NCBI GenBank assembly: GCA_031216445.1
Contig: CM062219.1
Coordinates: forward strand, 8,322,501 to 8,386,500
Direction of reading: 5' to 3'
Origin: Lateolabrax maculatus
Taxonomy: Eukaryota > Chordata > Actinopteri > Acropomatiformes > Lateolabracidae
Length of the DNA: 64,000 nt
A program made the position numbers and the translations under genes. The notes beneath the pieces are model-generated. The model did not search any database and was not told where the DNA came from. It was given only the letters and a program-made list of their open reading frames with translations. Of this stretch, positions 25,901-40,900 are shown piece after piece (position 1 is the stretch's first letter; the number at the start of each line of letters is the position of its first letter).

Positions 25901-28900
25901 TTCACTCGGTTTACCTCCCAGGCCACTGAAGAACCCTCCAGCACCAGCTGAGGCCGCTGGATTAGCTGAACTTGAACCAAACAGACTTCCACCAGATGAT
26001 GGCTGCTGCTAGGTGAGAAATGTAGGTTATACAATATGTCCAGAAGAATGGAGTTTTTTTTTCAATTTTAAGACAATACTATTCATAGGTGGCTATATCA
26101 ATCAAACTTAAGATAAATCAGTGGATGATACCTGTCCAAATACACTCCCACCGCTAGGTTGTTGGCCAAACACAGGGGCGGAGGAAGAGCAGCCAAAACC
26201 TGTAATAAGAAGCAAGGGAAAAATACAGTCAAAAATGATGACATGTAAACAGTGATGCCACATACATTTTTTAGTCACCACCATATAGCTTCCCTTTTTA
26301 GTGTCATAAAACTCAATAAGCTGACTCTGGAAACTCAGACCCCCCCCCCCCCCCCCCCCCTTAAAATCTGTAGACAGGAGAGACAAGCTGCGTCTAACTG
26401 CTGAGCTGATACATTAACATCAGCTGTCCACAGAGACAGACATTCCCATACTGTGTTGGGAATTTCGAGAATCTCTGGGAATGGGACAACTCCCCTCATG
26501 CCACCTTCCTTACTCAGATTGCCACACCACCCCAAATCTCACAGCCACACGTGTCACATTTGATTCAATCACCACAACATGTGCAGGCTTGTCAGCTGAA
26601 TGACACATTCCCTCAAACTGCCCACTCCCCCTACAGACATAACAATATAATTCAGGGGTTGTCAGACTTAACGGTTTGTATCTGTGTAGTTCTGAATAGT
26701 AGAAAGAACATAACTTTGAGTGACAACAAGAGATTAATGTACTCTTGATTAGATCCAGCTCAAATAACTATGGTGAGAGGTGGAGAAATGTAATCATGGT
26801 AAAAAAGGCAAAGGGAGGTAAAGAAGTGTTGACAAACAGGAGAAGGTAGATAAAAAATATGAGGCAGAAAGCACTACAACATGATGTTATGAGATTTAAA
26901 AGTACAGATGTGATCAGGCTTTTGGTTATTCCAGCGTTTGTAATTTACACTATTTAAGTGACATTATCCCACTCTCAAATATCAATTGGTATGGGCTAAA
27001 ATGAAGCGGATCAAAATCTGATCGTTTGGTGTCGGTACTCTGCCAAAGATCTTTTGTGAGGGAAGAAGCTCCACTATTTTACGTCACTGTACAATTGTGA
27101 GTGGGCTGAGTGTTAAAATAAGGTGTGCCAAATTTAGTAGCTACAACTGTTATTTCAATTTGTCAGATAAATATTTAATCAACATTTAAGAAATAAAAGT
27201 ATCGGAACAAACTAGGTATTGGCAGATAGCCAATGTTAAAGAACTGGGATTGGGATCGGTAAATTTGATGAGGATATCCCCAATCCTTACTTTACTTGCT
27301 TCTATAGCTATACTAGTATTGTAACCCATGTACATGTTAGATTTCATTACCCAGTGGAAAGAAATAAAACGGTTTGCCACAAACTCTTCCTGTATATGAG
27401 CAGTAAGAAATCAAGCACCGCCTCATATTCACCTGAGGGCTGTCCAAAGCCGAATCCTGTAGATGAGGATGTGGTGGTGTTGCTCCCAAACACAGACCCT
27501 TGCCCAAATCCAGAGCTCTGGCCAAATGCTGGTGCTGTGCTTTGGCCAAACAGCCCTGAGCCAGTGCTGCTGGCTGTGTTGGCACTGCTCGTGCCAAAGG
27601 AGAAGGAACTGACATTGCTAGCAGTAGAAGCTCCAAAAAGACCTCCTCCAGTAGTGGCACTGTTAGAATTTGCTCCAAATGCTGACTGGCTGAAAGAAAA
27701 GCCACTGGCTGTTCCAGTGTTGCTGGCGGGCTGGCCAAAGCCACTCACCTGGCCAAACACAGATTTGCCAAAACCAGTTCCTGTTCCAGTTGATGTACCA
27801 AACCCAGCTGAGCCAAATCCTGGCGCTGACGGGGCTGAAGGGGCTGAAGAGGCTGAAGGGGCAGAAGGGGCAGCAGGGGCAGCAGGGGCAGCAGGGGTAG
27901 CAGGGGCAGCAGGGGTAGCAGGGGCAGCAGGGGCCGAGGGGGCAGAAGGAGCTGAGGAGGCTGGAGGTGCAGCAGGTTGCCCAAACACAGAGCTAGCAGC
28001 AGCAGTTGTTGTACTGTTTACAGAAATGGTGGGAGTGGTGGCTGCAGGTGCAACTGTGCTGATAACTGGTGTAACACAAAGGGAACTGCTGTCTGTTATT
28101 ACAGGGCCAGGCTGAGTAAAAATGGAACCTGGTTTGTCAGAACTGGGCACCTGGAATACTGCTGGAACTACCTGGGAGACAGGTGCTACAGCAGGGGTGG
28201 CAGCAGCTGAAGTGGGCACAGGAGCAGTGGTGATAGTGGTGGTGCTGTCTGGGGTGGCTTCTATCGTGGGAGCCACACTTGCTGGTGTTGCAGCGGTTGC
28301 TTCAGTGGGTGCCGTGATGGAGGAGGGAAGGTCTGGGATAGGAGCAGTTGTGGTCAAAGGAGGTGCGGGTGATGGTGCTCTAACTGTGGCTGCTGTGGTT
28401 TCTGCCTCCGCTGCACGCTCAGGCACTACTAGGGAACTGGCACTCTCCGCAGCTGGTTCAGTAACAGGTTCTTTTTCAGGGGGTGATGTGGGCTCTGGAG
28501 GTTGTGGGGGAGCTTTTGGTTCCTCTGAGGAGTCTGAAGAAGATGCAAGAAGACTACTGAAAGAGGTGGGCAAAGCTGAGGCAGTTGAGCTGGGCTGGGT
28601 AACAGAGAAAGCCGGCTTGGGGTTTGATTCTGGAGGCTTGACCAAACTGCCTGAAGCTGCCCCCTTGGATAGGTCTACTCCTGTGGAATCTTCTGCCGAC
28701 TTTTGGAGACCTGTACCAAAGCTAAACTGTGCTGCTCCCGTGCCCATACCAAGTCCAGTTTCCCCAAAACCAAATGAGGCAGCAGCGGGTTTGGTGGATG
28801 AATCTTTAGCTTCTTCTCCATGGCCCACACGTAGCCCAGAAAAACTGCCTAGAGTCTCTCCTCCAATTATCTTGGGGGGCTGTGGCTCTATCTTGAGGGC

Positions 28901-31900
28901 AGTTGTGGTGGAGGTGGGTTTGTCGCCTGATGTGTGTGGAGGCAGGGTGGGAGATGCAGTGCCAAGAGCAGGGGAGGTGGACTTTGGGGTGCGGGAGAAT
29001 GGCTCCTCTCCAGCGTGGCCAAACATCAACTTGTTAGTTCCACCAAAGGAGAATTTATTCACATCCTTCACTGGAGAGACATGAGGGGAAAAAAATGAAA
29101 ATGATTAGGGTGTGTATGTATGACATCATCCCACAACTATCTGATACCAAGCTGCCATATTGTTTTTACCTTGTGATATTCCAGCTCCCTGTGCAACTGA
29201 AGCAAAACTGAAGTCTGCGGACCTGCAAAAGAACAGTGAGAACATCTTTAGCTCCTGTAATGTGACAGATTTCTAAGTGACACAGAACATGTGGGCAGGG
29301 CATCATTTTGAGAGGGATTTGATCAAATTGTGGAGTATGTGGAGTATCACAGCGATTGGTAGTTGTAGGCAACTGTTCTTGCTGGTTTGTGAGGTTAGAT
29401 TAGGAGATGGGGGCAGAGGGAGAAATTCATAAATTAGACCACACTCTTTGTGAAAAGTGCATGACCCATTATATTACTCCAATAGCTACTACGACCCACA
29501 AACTTACGGTCAAGTGCAGTTTTATATGATGGAAGGTATTAGTTGGTTGCCCCAAATCACATTTAGTTGGATAAATAAATTGATAAATTGAACAATTAAG
29601 TGCAGGATGAGTCATCAAAAATATTTCAACTGTTTACAGGAAGGGAAAAGAGACTAATTTGATTTAGGAAAATGTTATTTTCTTATTTCACTTTGTCTTT
29701 ACAGTGAATGAAATCATGAACATATACAAAATGTAAGGTGTTCTTTATATTTCAGAATGCTTTTTTAATTTTTATGAGTGGACTCACCCTTGTGTGAAAG
29801 AGAAACCTTTGCTGGTGCTTTGCTCTGTTGAGCCAGCAGGAGCCACGGAAAGATCAGTTTTGGACGATTGACCTGAAGGACATAGAAGTTTATAAAGTCA
29901 GTCAATCTATCAAAATAGGTATCACCATGCAAAATAAAATGTCACACCTATGGTTAAGAATCAAAAGCAATGTTCTAGACAGTGTAAACTTATGTATGCA
30001 TGTATATCTGACCAGGGCTTACCAAACCCGAAGCTTCCCTGTGGGGTGGTTGTACTTTCAGTGGACATCTTCTGGATTACTTGAGTAGGATTCTGCACAG
30101 AAAGTTTTAAATGGCAATGGTTATAATAGCTTAATTCTGAAAAGCCTTTATACAGAATTTACATCTATTATGTGTATGAGATAAAAAAAAAAAAAATCAT
30201 TATGCAAGTTCCTTCGAACACATTGCTACAGGTTACACTGCAGGTACATTAAGCTGCAATCTTATGGCAGACGTAGAAAAAAAACATGTGTTTGTGGCTC
30301 GAGATCAGTATGTCTGGGTCATTCCCCTTAAATTGAACTTGGGCCTGAACAGTGACGAAGATTTGTGAGAGGAGTTCCCCTGTCACCCAACTGCAACTTG
30401 TAACATCAATATGGGAGGGAGCTGGGACATTTCTCACCCATGCAGTTAATGGTCTGTCTTCACATGCATAACTGTCAGCAATCTGTGAATTTTCGTAAGT
30501 TGAATGTTCTTTATAGTTATGAGGGATCCTAACACTGAATTCGCTTGATTTTCTTAAAGTAATAGAATGTAAATGGGTAAAAATATATTGACGACATTTA
30601 TTTATGGCTGCACCATGCAGTTCTGGAAATCTCAACCACTACAGAAACTATTTAAAGGATAAAGTGTCCCTTAAATGATATTGATATAGTGATAGCGTTA
30701 TATAGCGAGTATACGTGTAGGTGAATGAATATATGAAAAGATAAATGACAGCTTGGTGAGTTATGGATAGATATTGTACTTACTCGTTTGGCCTGGTTGG
30801 AAGAAACTGTTGCAAAGACCTGAGATACTGAGTCTGGTATTGATGAGCTGGGAAAGAGAATGAAGAGAGACAGTGTTCAGGTTTTTCTTTTATTTTGTCC
30901 ACATTCAACAAATTCAATAAAATGAGGTGTCCACAACCAAAAACCTGGTCCCTGCAACCAAATATTTTTGTTGCGTAGTTTATCATCTCTTTATTTAAAC
31001 ATATTTTGGCACAATTTTCTTACTTATCGCTTGATTCACAGTTCACATCATGTCTAAATTCAAGATTCAACCAAATCTGTCACTAGGTGGAATTTTAAAT
31101 TGTTGGGAGCGTTCTCTAAAATTTCTTAACATAAAATATACATATTGTTTCTTTATATTTGATCTGGGAATAATTTGAAGAAATGTCTGAACCATTACTG
31201 TTTGACAGAAAAAGAGTATGTTGGTGCAGAATTGGGGAAAAGACCAATTTCACCATCATCTTACTCTCATAATGCCCTGCTTTGCTTTGTTTGTTATTGG
31301 GAGCAGGCTTTATTTGGGAAAAGCCCCAAGGAGGGATGGCCTGCTGAAATATCAGGCACAGAAGTGGAGCACAGCCCAGTCAGGCAGAAACAGTAAGGGG
31401 CATGAGACAGGAAGGGGCATAACAAGAGCGTATGAATCATGGAGCGAATAAAGAGCCAAATCAAAGACATGAAGAATGGGAAATAAAAAGAATAACAGTA
31501 TAATAAGTGAACATTAGACAGTGCTCATACAGTGCAGCCTAAGTATTCACACAGTTTTGTTTTGGCTCCATTCTCCAACATATTGATTTTTAAATGAAAA
31601 GGTAAAATATAAGGTTACAATGTTGACTGTCATTGTTTCATTAAAATCCAGTGTGCTGGGGTAGAGCCATAACAATTAAATACAGATCACAGTTATAATA
31701 CTTAAAAGGACTGTACTGTACATCATATACAATACTTTCATTTAAAGGAGCTTAACAAAAGGAAAGACAAAACATTTAACTCTGAACATGGCAAAGGTAA
31801 TAAAACAAAATAATGAGTAAAATGAGATTATTTAAGAGATGTAATGCTTGAGGAAACAAACTAGGATGTAAAATTTAACACATCCTCAAGGAGTGCTGGC

Positions 31901-34900
31901 CTCCATCAGTCATGTGCATTGGCTAAGATTAGGAGGAGTCAGTGACCTGATAAATCTATACCGAGGAGACACGCTCAAAACAAACATGGACCCCTCGAGG
32001 ACTCAGAGTGACAGACCGTCTACTCACTGTATCAGAAATAGATCCAAGTGGATACAGGCATGATTTCATGCCATAAATATTATATAAGATGTTTAATACT
32101 TAAGAGGAAGTGGATAGATAAAAGTATCCAATTTCAAATACTTTATTAACCCCAATGATAAAACTGTAAAATCCTAATTAACTTCATCTGCCGTGTCAAT
32201 TAAAATGTGACCTGCATCAAAAAGACTCAAAAGGAAATGCAGTGAAAACCAGTTAGGACATACAGTATCTTGTACCAAGTACTTTGGTAAGAACCCAACA
32301 GCACATCTGTGGGCAATGACTAAAATGTGCCATCAGTGAGTGCCAACAAACTATTGTGCGATTGTTTACAGTTATTCTGCAAAATAAGACAATGAAATCA
32401 TAGTGTCTGCCTGCCGGTTTTTCATTCAGACCAGAAAACTCCAGCATACACCACACAACTTTAGATATATTTCTGACTTTAACTGTTTGGAACTTATAAA
32501 AGTGGTTGTCATATTATTTTTTAACCTATTTTTCACAATTCTGCACTATGGAATGGGATACCACAGTTAAACAGACAGCATCTGTTACATTACACCTTTT
32601 CTGAACCACATCACAAACTGTAATCCAGTTTCAGGTAGATTTAAGTCCATCCAGGGATAGCGAGCTATCACTGAAGGTAGCTTAACAGATCTGTCTCTCT
32701 CTTCCACACATACACTAAAGCACACACATACACTACAAACAACAAAATCGACACATATCGCCTGATTTGGCTCCATATGGTACATGCTCGATTTGTGGGC
32801 AAAGACTAATTGTTTCCATATTCAAATGTAAAATTCCTCTTTATTCTTGGGACAAAACCTCTCTTCACTTCACACTAGAAACTGTTACATACTTACAGAA
32901 ATGTCATGACATAAAAATGATCTTTATCATTTAGATTTTTACCTGATGATGTTGGAAACTGGCATTGGAGGCCCTTTGTCCTTGAGCTCCTGGACATTGA
33001 CCACCTGAGGAACCGTCTTCAAAGTGGACTCTGTCAAGGAAGCACTGACGACAGCTGGAACACAGACATGAGCAATCCCCACACAGAGATGAAAATACAT
33101 ACACAAACAATGTTTATATTAAAAAAAGTACATACCAGACAGTTGTAATTGTATGAATTCAACGTTTCCATGGTGCTTTAAACCTGGTTTGAATTATACT
33201 GAAACTAACAGTTTAGTAAGTGATTCTCAGTTGTAATGGGACACTGAGCTGGGACATAAAGCTACTAGGCTTCACATTATTTGGTCTGTGTCTCCCCCTG
33301 GTGAATTACAGCAGGCACAGCAATATGATACTATACAACCACTTCTTATACACACAGTGTTGCCATAACGACTTATTACAGTTTCATCATCATCATTTAA
33401 AAATAAACAAAAAAATAATTATTTTCAACTGCAGTCAAAGGCTGGTGACTGTTGCAAGTTTTTCCTACCTGTCTTCTGATTGGCCATCTGCCTGCGTAGA
33501 GCAGCATGGGCTGCAGCCTGCTGGGCAGGGACGGTGACAGGGATGGTCCTCTCAGCAGGTGGGGCTCCATGTTTTACTGTCTTTGTAGCAAGGGCAGTGC
33601 TATCAGCCCCGCTGAGGTTGATCTTATTGGTTGGAACTGAAATATCAATACAGTGTGCGACATTTATGAAACAAAGCATGTCTACTAGTGTTAAGCAGCT
33701 ACACTCTGTGTTAAATGTTAGATGTATAAGCAGTCATCTCATGGCTTTGAATACCAAACAACTGTATGCTGCATCACATCTATGATGAATACCAATTGTT
33801 GGTATGATTTACTCACCAGGGCTCGCAATAGGGCTGAGTCCAAAGCCCATACCCTGTACCGAGTGAATTTTGGTTAAAGGTGTGGACTGGATGGCACCAA
33901 AGCCTGGTTGGATAGACGGGGTCCTCACGACTGTGGGGTGGCGGGGGGTGGACAATGCTGGAGGAAGGACAGTCATGGGAAGGGGTTCTGCCTCTAGTTC
34001 GTCCTCCTCCAGTTCCAAGTGAGCCGGGTGAGGATCCAGGGACTGGGACAAGGAGGATGTAGAGCTCACATCATCCAAGTCCTCATAGTATTTAGGTGAA
34101 AGGAAGGCTGAGCGAGACAGGTTGGCTGGAAGAGAATAGATGAAGAACATCTAAATCACCAATAATTGCAGTTCTGATAAAATAACTGAACTTTTTTTGG
34201 TTAACTGTCCAGTATCCTCTTTTAAATGCACTGGAACAGTTCGACGATTTAACAGGTTACATCTCTTTACATTATCGGTCTACTCTTGTTCAACAACCCT
34301 GTGTGAGTGAATATTCTTCCCAACATTTATTTTGTTTTTAAATAGACATTTTTCTTTGTTTGACTATCATTAAAGTCCCCTTGAAAGTTTAGGGCAAAGC
34401 TCAACTACAACACAAACATTCAAGTAAACAAAAATGTCTATCCAGTAAACCAAATTTACACAATAAAGACCAAGATTCCCACCTCCTGTTATTAGTGTAA
34501 CCCTTGTTAAATTAGTTTGAGCGGGATATATGTACCTGGTGCAGTTGAGCGGACAGGTGGCATCTGTCCCTTTGAGAGGAAATTTCGCAGCTGGGATTGT
34601 TTCACTGGTGATATTTTGACTGCTGGAGAAACATCTATAGTTGGTATGTTGAAATTAAGAAACATGAAATCCTTTACTATTTTTATATCAAAAATATTAA
34701 AGATTGATACCTGGTGTTTTGGTTTTGGTCTTAGGAGGGGTGGCATCCAGTCTGGCTTTCAGGAGTGCATCCCTTAAACTCTCAAGCTCACTTTCCAAAC
34801 TGTCATGAAACACAAAAACATGTTGTTTAAGTTCATCATCTTTTCTAAGATCTATTTTCTGTGTACTGATGCACATAATTAGAAATGAATATGAATGTCC

Positions 34901-37900
34901 TCTAAAGGCTGCTACACTGAGAAATGAGTGCAATATTTATGTTATTTGTGGAAAATGGTGATCATAGTTAGCTATTATGCCTTCCAGTTATAAAAACAAA
35001 AAATAAGTTGAATGTATTTAGTTTTAATTATATGAAAACCTACTCTGCAGAGTCTCCCTTCTCACAACAAACTAAAATCTGTAGAATGTAATACTCATTT
35101 CTCCCTGAGATTTTCACATTCCTCCATCTCTCTGCAAGCTCCTACCCAGCATTTGTTGCTGTAGCAGTACTGCGGTTTATAGCTGGAGTGGTAGTCTTGT
35201 TGTAGAGGCGTAGTGAAGTTAGTTCCTTAACCAACTGGTCCAATCTGTTCTTCTGCTGGTTGATGATGTATAGGTTGTTGGCCAGTGTAGTGAACAGACC
35301 CTCTCTCCCAGGCACGACCATGTGCCTGTAAAGAAGAGAATTATTGCATAACAAATAATACTTAACACAAAATCTTTTCAATATCAAATACTCAAAACAG
35401 CTGGTCTTTTATGCTTACTTCTGCTTTTTCTTCTTCTCCAGGTGTTTCTCCCATTCTACATCCAGCACGTCATTGACATCTTCCACAGCGAACATAACGT
35501 ACTGATACAGCCTGCGAATCTCCTGAATAAAGAAAACCAAAACATAGACAAAATGCTTTGAGTATGTAGGTGATTCATTTAAAGGCTTAAAATTCACGCA
35601 AACATTGTCTGGGTCATCAGTCCTTCTGTTTTTCACCTTGAGCTGTTCTTCACTGCGTGGGTCCAGAGGTTTTTTGTACAGCAGCTGTCTGTAATTTCTG
35701 TCTCTGCTAAGCTCTTTCTGGGCTTTGGCTTCTTCTGCCCCAGCAAAGCCCTCCAGTAAGGTGGTCTTCAGTGTACCAATGTCCCCATGTAGAGACTGCG
35801 AATCAGAAAAAAAAAAAGGTTGAAAGAAGATAGCCATGCTATAATAAGCTTAATTCGGGAAGACCACAACTATTACACTAAATCAACACAAAAAAACAAA
35901 CAAACAAAAAAAAAACTATGACAATGAAGTTTTGGACTAAACTCACATTAGAATTCTATCAACACAAACAAGTCTAGATAAACACACCCCTTGTTTGCAT
36001 ATGGTATATACAATAAACAAGTCATATGAGTCAATATATACTTAACATAAAAGCTTGATATTTAAGGCAGTCCAAAAAATTATTTTTGGTGCACTTTTCA
36101 ACATCAATAGTTCAGGGAAAAGAGCAAAACATAGGCTATGTACTTTCAAACTATTTTCTGTTTAAAAGGGCGAGCCCAAATAATAACACCCGAAAACCAA
36201 ACTTTTATGCATCGCCTCCTCCAGCCACAAGAGGGGAAGATGGTACACATGCTGATGTGATTATTTATCATAACACTGTAAACTTAGGACAGTGATTTTG
36301 TTATTCTAAAACTTTGCATTCGAATTTTGCATTGTATTCTAAATAGGAGGCAGCTGTTGCGGGTAGGATTTGGCTGGTGAGTGTGATTTTGTTGACAGGG
36401 ATTCGGGTCAGCCCAGGCAATATCTGAATGTGTTTTGGTTTTTTGACCATGATCTTACCTCTGTAGTTTCCTTGATCTCCAGAGTGAAAATATGGAGGTC
36501 CTCTGACTCCTTCCTCAACTCCTTCATCTCCTCATTGGCGCCAACTTTGAAGTCAGCTTTTGCGCTTCGTGCCTTGAGGTCATCTAACTCCTTCTGGAAG
36601 TGTGCGATCTGATGACAAGTCAAAGACATGCTTAGTTATGAAACAATATGAGGGAAAAATTATCCAGACTCATTTCCACACTTGATGTTCATGACATGTT
36701 ATCTTTATGGTGACCAGGACTGAGTTGCAGAGAAGGAAGTTTCAAACTAGTGATTTACTAAATTGGGTAGTACCATTAAAGCTGAGAAATGTCTAAGTTA
36801 ATAAAGATGTGTATGTATAATTATATACCCTATATAGGTATACAAATGTGTAAATCAGTTCCTAGGAAACATCTGTTGCAGTGTAGCATCACATGCTTTA
36901 ATATAACTGGCAATTCAGTCTAGGTTTGACTTTGTATGTGTGTTTCAGAGTTTGTAGCATTTATGCAGTTAAGAGTAATTCACTAATTAGCATAATGATT
37001 TTAAGAACAATAATAATGATAATTTTATGTAAATTGTGTTATTCTGTGAAATGGTTTTTAACTTCTACCCAATTTACATAATTATTAAACAGTGTTTTGA
37101 CAAAGTCTCAGGCCAGATATGTCAACCACATTCTATTATGTCTTCTATTCTGTGGCAACTAGTTTATGTGGTGCAACCATTTTTTAACTCAGTGATGCAT
37201 AAATCTCCACTAAGTAAACACTTTAACTTAAAAAATACCTTTTAAAAACCTGCCGTAACCTTAATTTGTGACATTTAATGCAAATACATAAAGCCAAATA
37301 CATGAAAATTTCCACTGAAATTATGTTTCTATCAAACATATCATAGTCCAAAAATGTCTAACCAAAGACTGTATAAGTGTGTACCTTAATCAAAAATACT
37401 AAAAAGGAATGAAATGAATCTGCAGTGCGTAGTCACAAACACAAACATTTAGCAAGTAGCTAACTATATTTTCTTCCATATGGTTTGGGCCACGAGGCTC
37501 TCGCTTTTTTTCACAAGTTCACAAATTAAAAGAGGCAGATGGTTCTCCAGTGTTGACTGGATGATATGTCTCACCTCCTCCAGTATACCAGCCATAATGG
37601 GATCAGAGTCTTTCTTTTGCTGTAGCTGCTTCTCCAGGGCCTTCACACTAACAGCTGCCTGCGTCAAGAAGTGGTAAAGTACATCAAAACCTAACACTTA
37701 GTCAGTAAGAAACACATACCAACAAATATACATAGCCTATACAAGTTTGAACAAAAAAAGAAAGATAGCAAGAATTTCTGTAATCTAGTAAACACTTTTC
37801 TTCTGCCACTAACAGTTGGTTTCAGCCGAATATCCTGTTGCTGGTAGCAACCGTTGCTGGCACCGTTCCATGGCAGTTTCACTTTAACTGACATGTTACA

Positions 37901-40900
37901 TCCACCTTTTTGTCAGATCTGTTACCAGGAAAAAATTGCATCTTTTGTCGACTCTCCTAATACCCTTGTTGAGTATAGTCATTAGGTAATCTTGGCTTTT
38001 TTGTGATTTTTGAGTTGTGATTAGTTAATTTTTTTTTTTTCTGGAATCAGTTTACTGCTTACAAAGCCATCTCATGTTAATGTGTTGCTAATATAATATA
38101 ACTGATATTATGTATTTTACTCTTTTTACTTTTACTCTTGTGGACTGGATGTTTACTAAATTAATTACAGCAGTGTAGTTTGCATGGGGACTGAAGGTTG
38201 TTCATTCACTGGTGATACATTGTATCTTAATGCAGTGAGGTAAAATGTTGCTAATTTGACAGTTTTGTGAATCCAGTTTTCCTGTTACTGTACCATCTTT
38301 ACCAAGGCCAACTGATGTCTTCAACCTTTATTGTAAGTTTGTTTAGCTCACTGCATAGCTGTGCACCTACACAGGGGAATTCTGTTCATCAGTTTGACTT
38401 TAGTATTCTCCAGATCAAATATGTTTTAATCAACTTAACCCTTTTCATGCAGGTTTGACTATAAAAGAGAGTAGAGGAATAATACTGATACTATCTTAAT
38501 TAGTATTTTTATGGTTTTTAAAAATCAAGGGGAAGCTGATGAAGCTGATTACTAACGGAGGCTCTTTGCATTCAGTGTGTCACTGTGGTAAATATGTTTA
38601 TCTTTTGAAATATGTTCGAGCAAAATATCAGCAAAACCATTTAAAGAGGTCTAGTTAATATACAAAGAAAAAAATTCCTTCATAATAAACAGGCAGGACC
38701 TGTGGAGTTTGGACACGGCCCTGGGCAGCAGGAGCAGGTTTCTGGACGACTGTGGGTGGTGCGCTTGTTTGAACTGGACGCACTGGTGCTGCAACACAAC
38801 AAACAATATTAGAATCACAAATCAAGCCCTGAACAGTTAAGATTTAAAGAACTCTTTGATAAAAATAAGAATGATACACTCATGCAAAGTAAAATAGTTA
38901 AGGAAGTGAAGCAGGACTTTCTTACCTAATACAGCTGGTGGCTTAGCGACTGAGGGTGGAGGCACAGTCAAACTACTGGAATTGGAGGCAACTGTTTTGG
39001 GTTGCAGCGAATTGAAGGAGAAAGACTGTGGGGCTGGTGCTGGGGTCTCCAAAGCTGAAAACCTTGGGAAAGAGCAGACACATTTTTTCGTCTTGTATGT
39101 ATACAAACCTCAGTGTCTCGGTCAGAATACCCTAATAAATAAGCATTTACCTCTCATTCAGGTTTAGTTTCACTACTGGTGCAGAGGGAGCAGCAAGGCT
39201 CTGGGGTGTCGGAGCTGGAGCAGCCACTGCTGATGGTTTGATGGAAGGGGTGAAAGAAAATGCAGAAGGTGCTGAGGGAGTGTCAGAGGGAGGTTTGGAG
39301 GCAAAGGAGAAGCCTAAGGATCCTGAGCCAAAAGGTGTGGGTCCCCCCAGGGAGAAAGCAGAGGGGGCAGAGGGGGAGGAGGAGCACGTAGTTGGCACAG
39401 AGAAACTGAAGCCTGAAGATGATGCTGCTGACACAGGAACTGCAGGAACAATGCTGAATGGAGCGGCGGAGGAAGAGGCAGCAGGGGCTTGAGGAGTGGA
39501 AGCAGCTGCTGAAGTAAAACTGAGGTTTGGGAAATTTGCTGGGGCAGATGGGATGGAGGCAGCAATTTTCGGTGGTTGCGTTGCCATATAACCTGTCAAC
39601 AGAAAATAAATTTTAAAGGTTGTTAATTCTAGAGACAACTGGATTGGGCATTTTTTATGGTTAGATGCTCACAGCCACATTTCTGTCAGACTTCAAAGGA
39701 GTTTGCGCAAATGTTGTCAAGCCTCTTTCTGAATGAGTTTGGCTGGAGTAAAAACGGTGCTTTTTTTAGCTTCATAGAAAAGTAAGCACTTCACAGACTA
39801 TTCAAAGATCTGTGCACAATCAAGACAACTAGTCTCAATCAATACATGTTAGTGAATAGAAAGTGAAAAACATTAGATATTAGATTAAAAAAAACTCCTC
39901 CAAACTTCATTGTGTATTTGTAATCAAGCTCAAGAACTAAAATTGTGTGCAGAATGAAAGTTTTGTGTCTGTAAGAAATAAAAACAAGGTTAAAGTCAAT
40001 CTCCAAGATCTCTGTTCTATTCTCTTTGGCGGCACCTATGGCAATAAGTGGTAATTCCAGGTGTTTTTTGTTTTTTTGCGCTCACTTCTCAGATCCAATC
40101 AGTGTCCGGTTGCTTTGCTTATTTTGACAGCTTGCGTTCATCTGAACTACAAATTTGTTTTTTTCTTTGGATTTGCACTAGTTTTTGAAGTTTTGTCATC
40201 TGGAGTCATCGATCTTTTCTATGTTTGTTGTTTGCTACAAACAAGTGAGTTGAAGAGCGAGTCTGTTGCGTTAGCTCCACCTACCCCGTCTGGCAGATCA
40301 ACCACTATGTGGTGATGGAAAACGGGTCACTAACTGTGTGCTCTTTGTGATTTTTCCTGGGAACGTCCCCACAGACACCCAGTTCGTAAATGCTGCTATA
40401 TACTGCAAATGCAAGGGGTTTCATCAAGGGGCCATGGGCTCAAATCACCATTGTGTTACCTCATTCGGTGATAAATTGCTTAGCAGACATTTATTTAAAT
40501 GAAAATCTTCGAGATTATAACTTTAATATGGGATATATTTAGACGTGTGTTTGCTTGATTGACTTGTGCCACTTGTGTGGTCCAAGTCAACTCTAAAGAC
40601 AACTAATAAGAGGGTGATACCAAAGACCACATCTAAAAATGGCCATTTAGAAACCAATGGGAAGGCCATGTTGGTCCAGTCTATGCTAGACCCACACCAG
40701 GAAAAGGAAAATCTAGCAGACATTTTGGTATCACTGCATTAGATGAATATCACTTGAGGAAATATATCATAGCAATGAGTGACTATGAATAATTTTGCAG
40801 CCATAGCAACAACATTTTAGACTAAAACAACAGTTCACTGGCTCTCTTACCTGGCTTAGGCAGTCTCTCCCCCTCCAAGGGTAGGGTAGTGGGGGCTGAG

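Noticed and set aside
27354..29084. Plus-strand ORFs of 253 and 320 codons antisense to nup214 exon 29
   Set aside because: Shadows of a GC-rich, Ala/Pro/Ser-coding exon. They have no splice or family signal, while the minus-strand frame is clearly Nup214.
39960..40500. Block with TTTGGCGGCACCTATGG and GTCATCGATC that feels repeat-like
   Set aside because: I could not find inverted ends, a target duplication or a remembered family, so it is not annotated.
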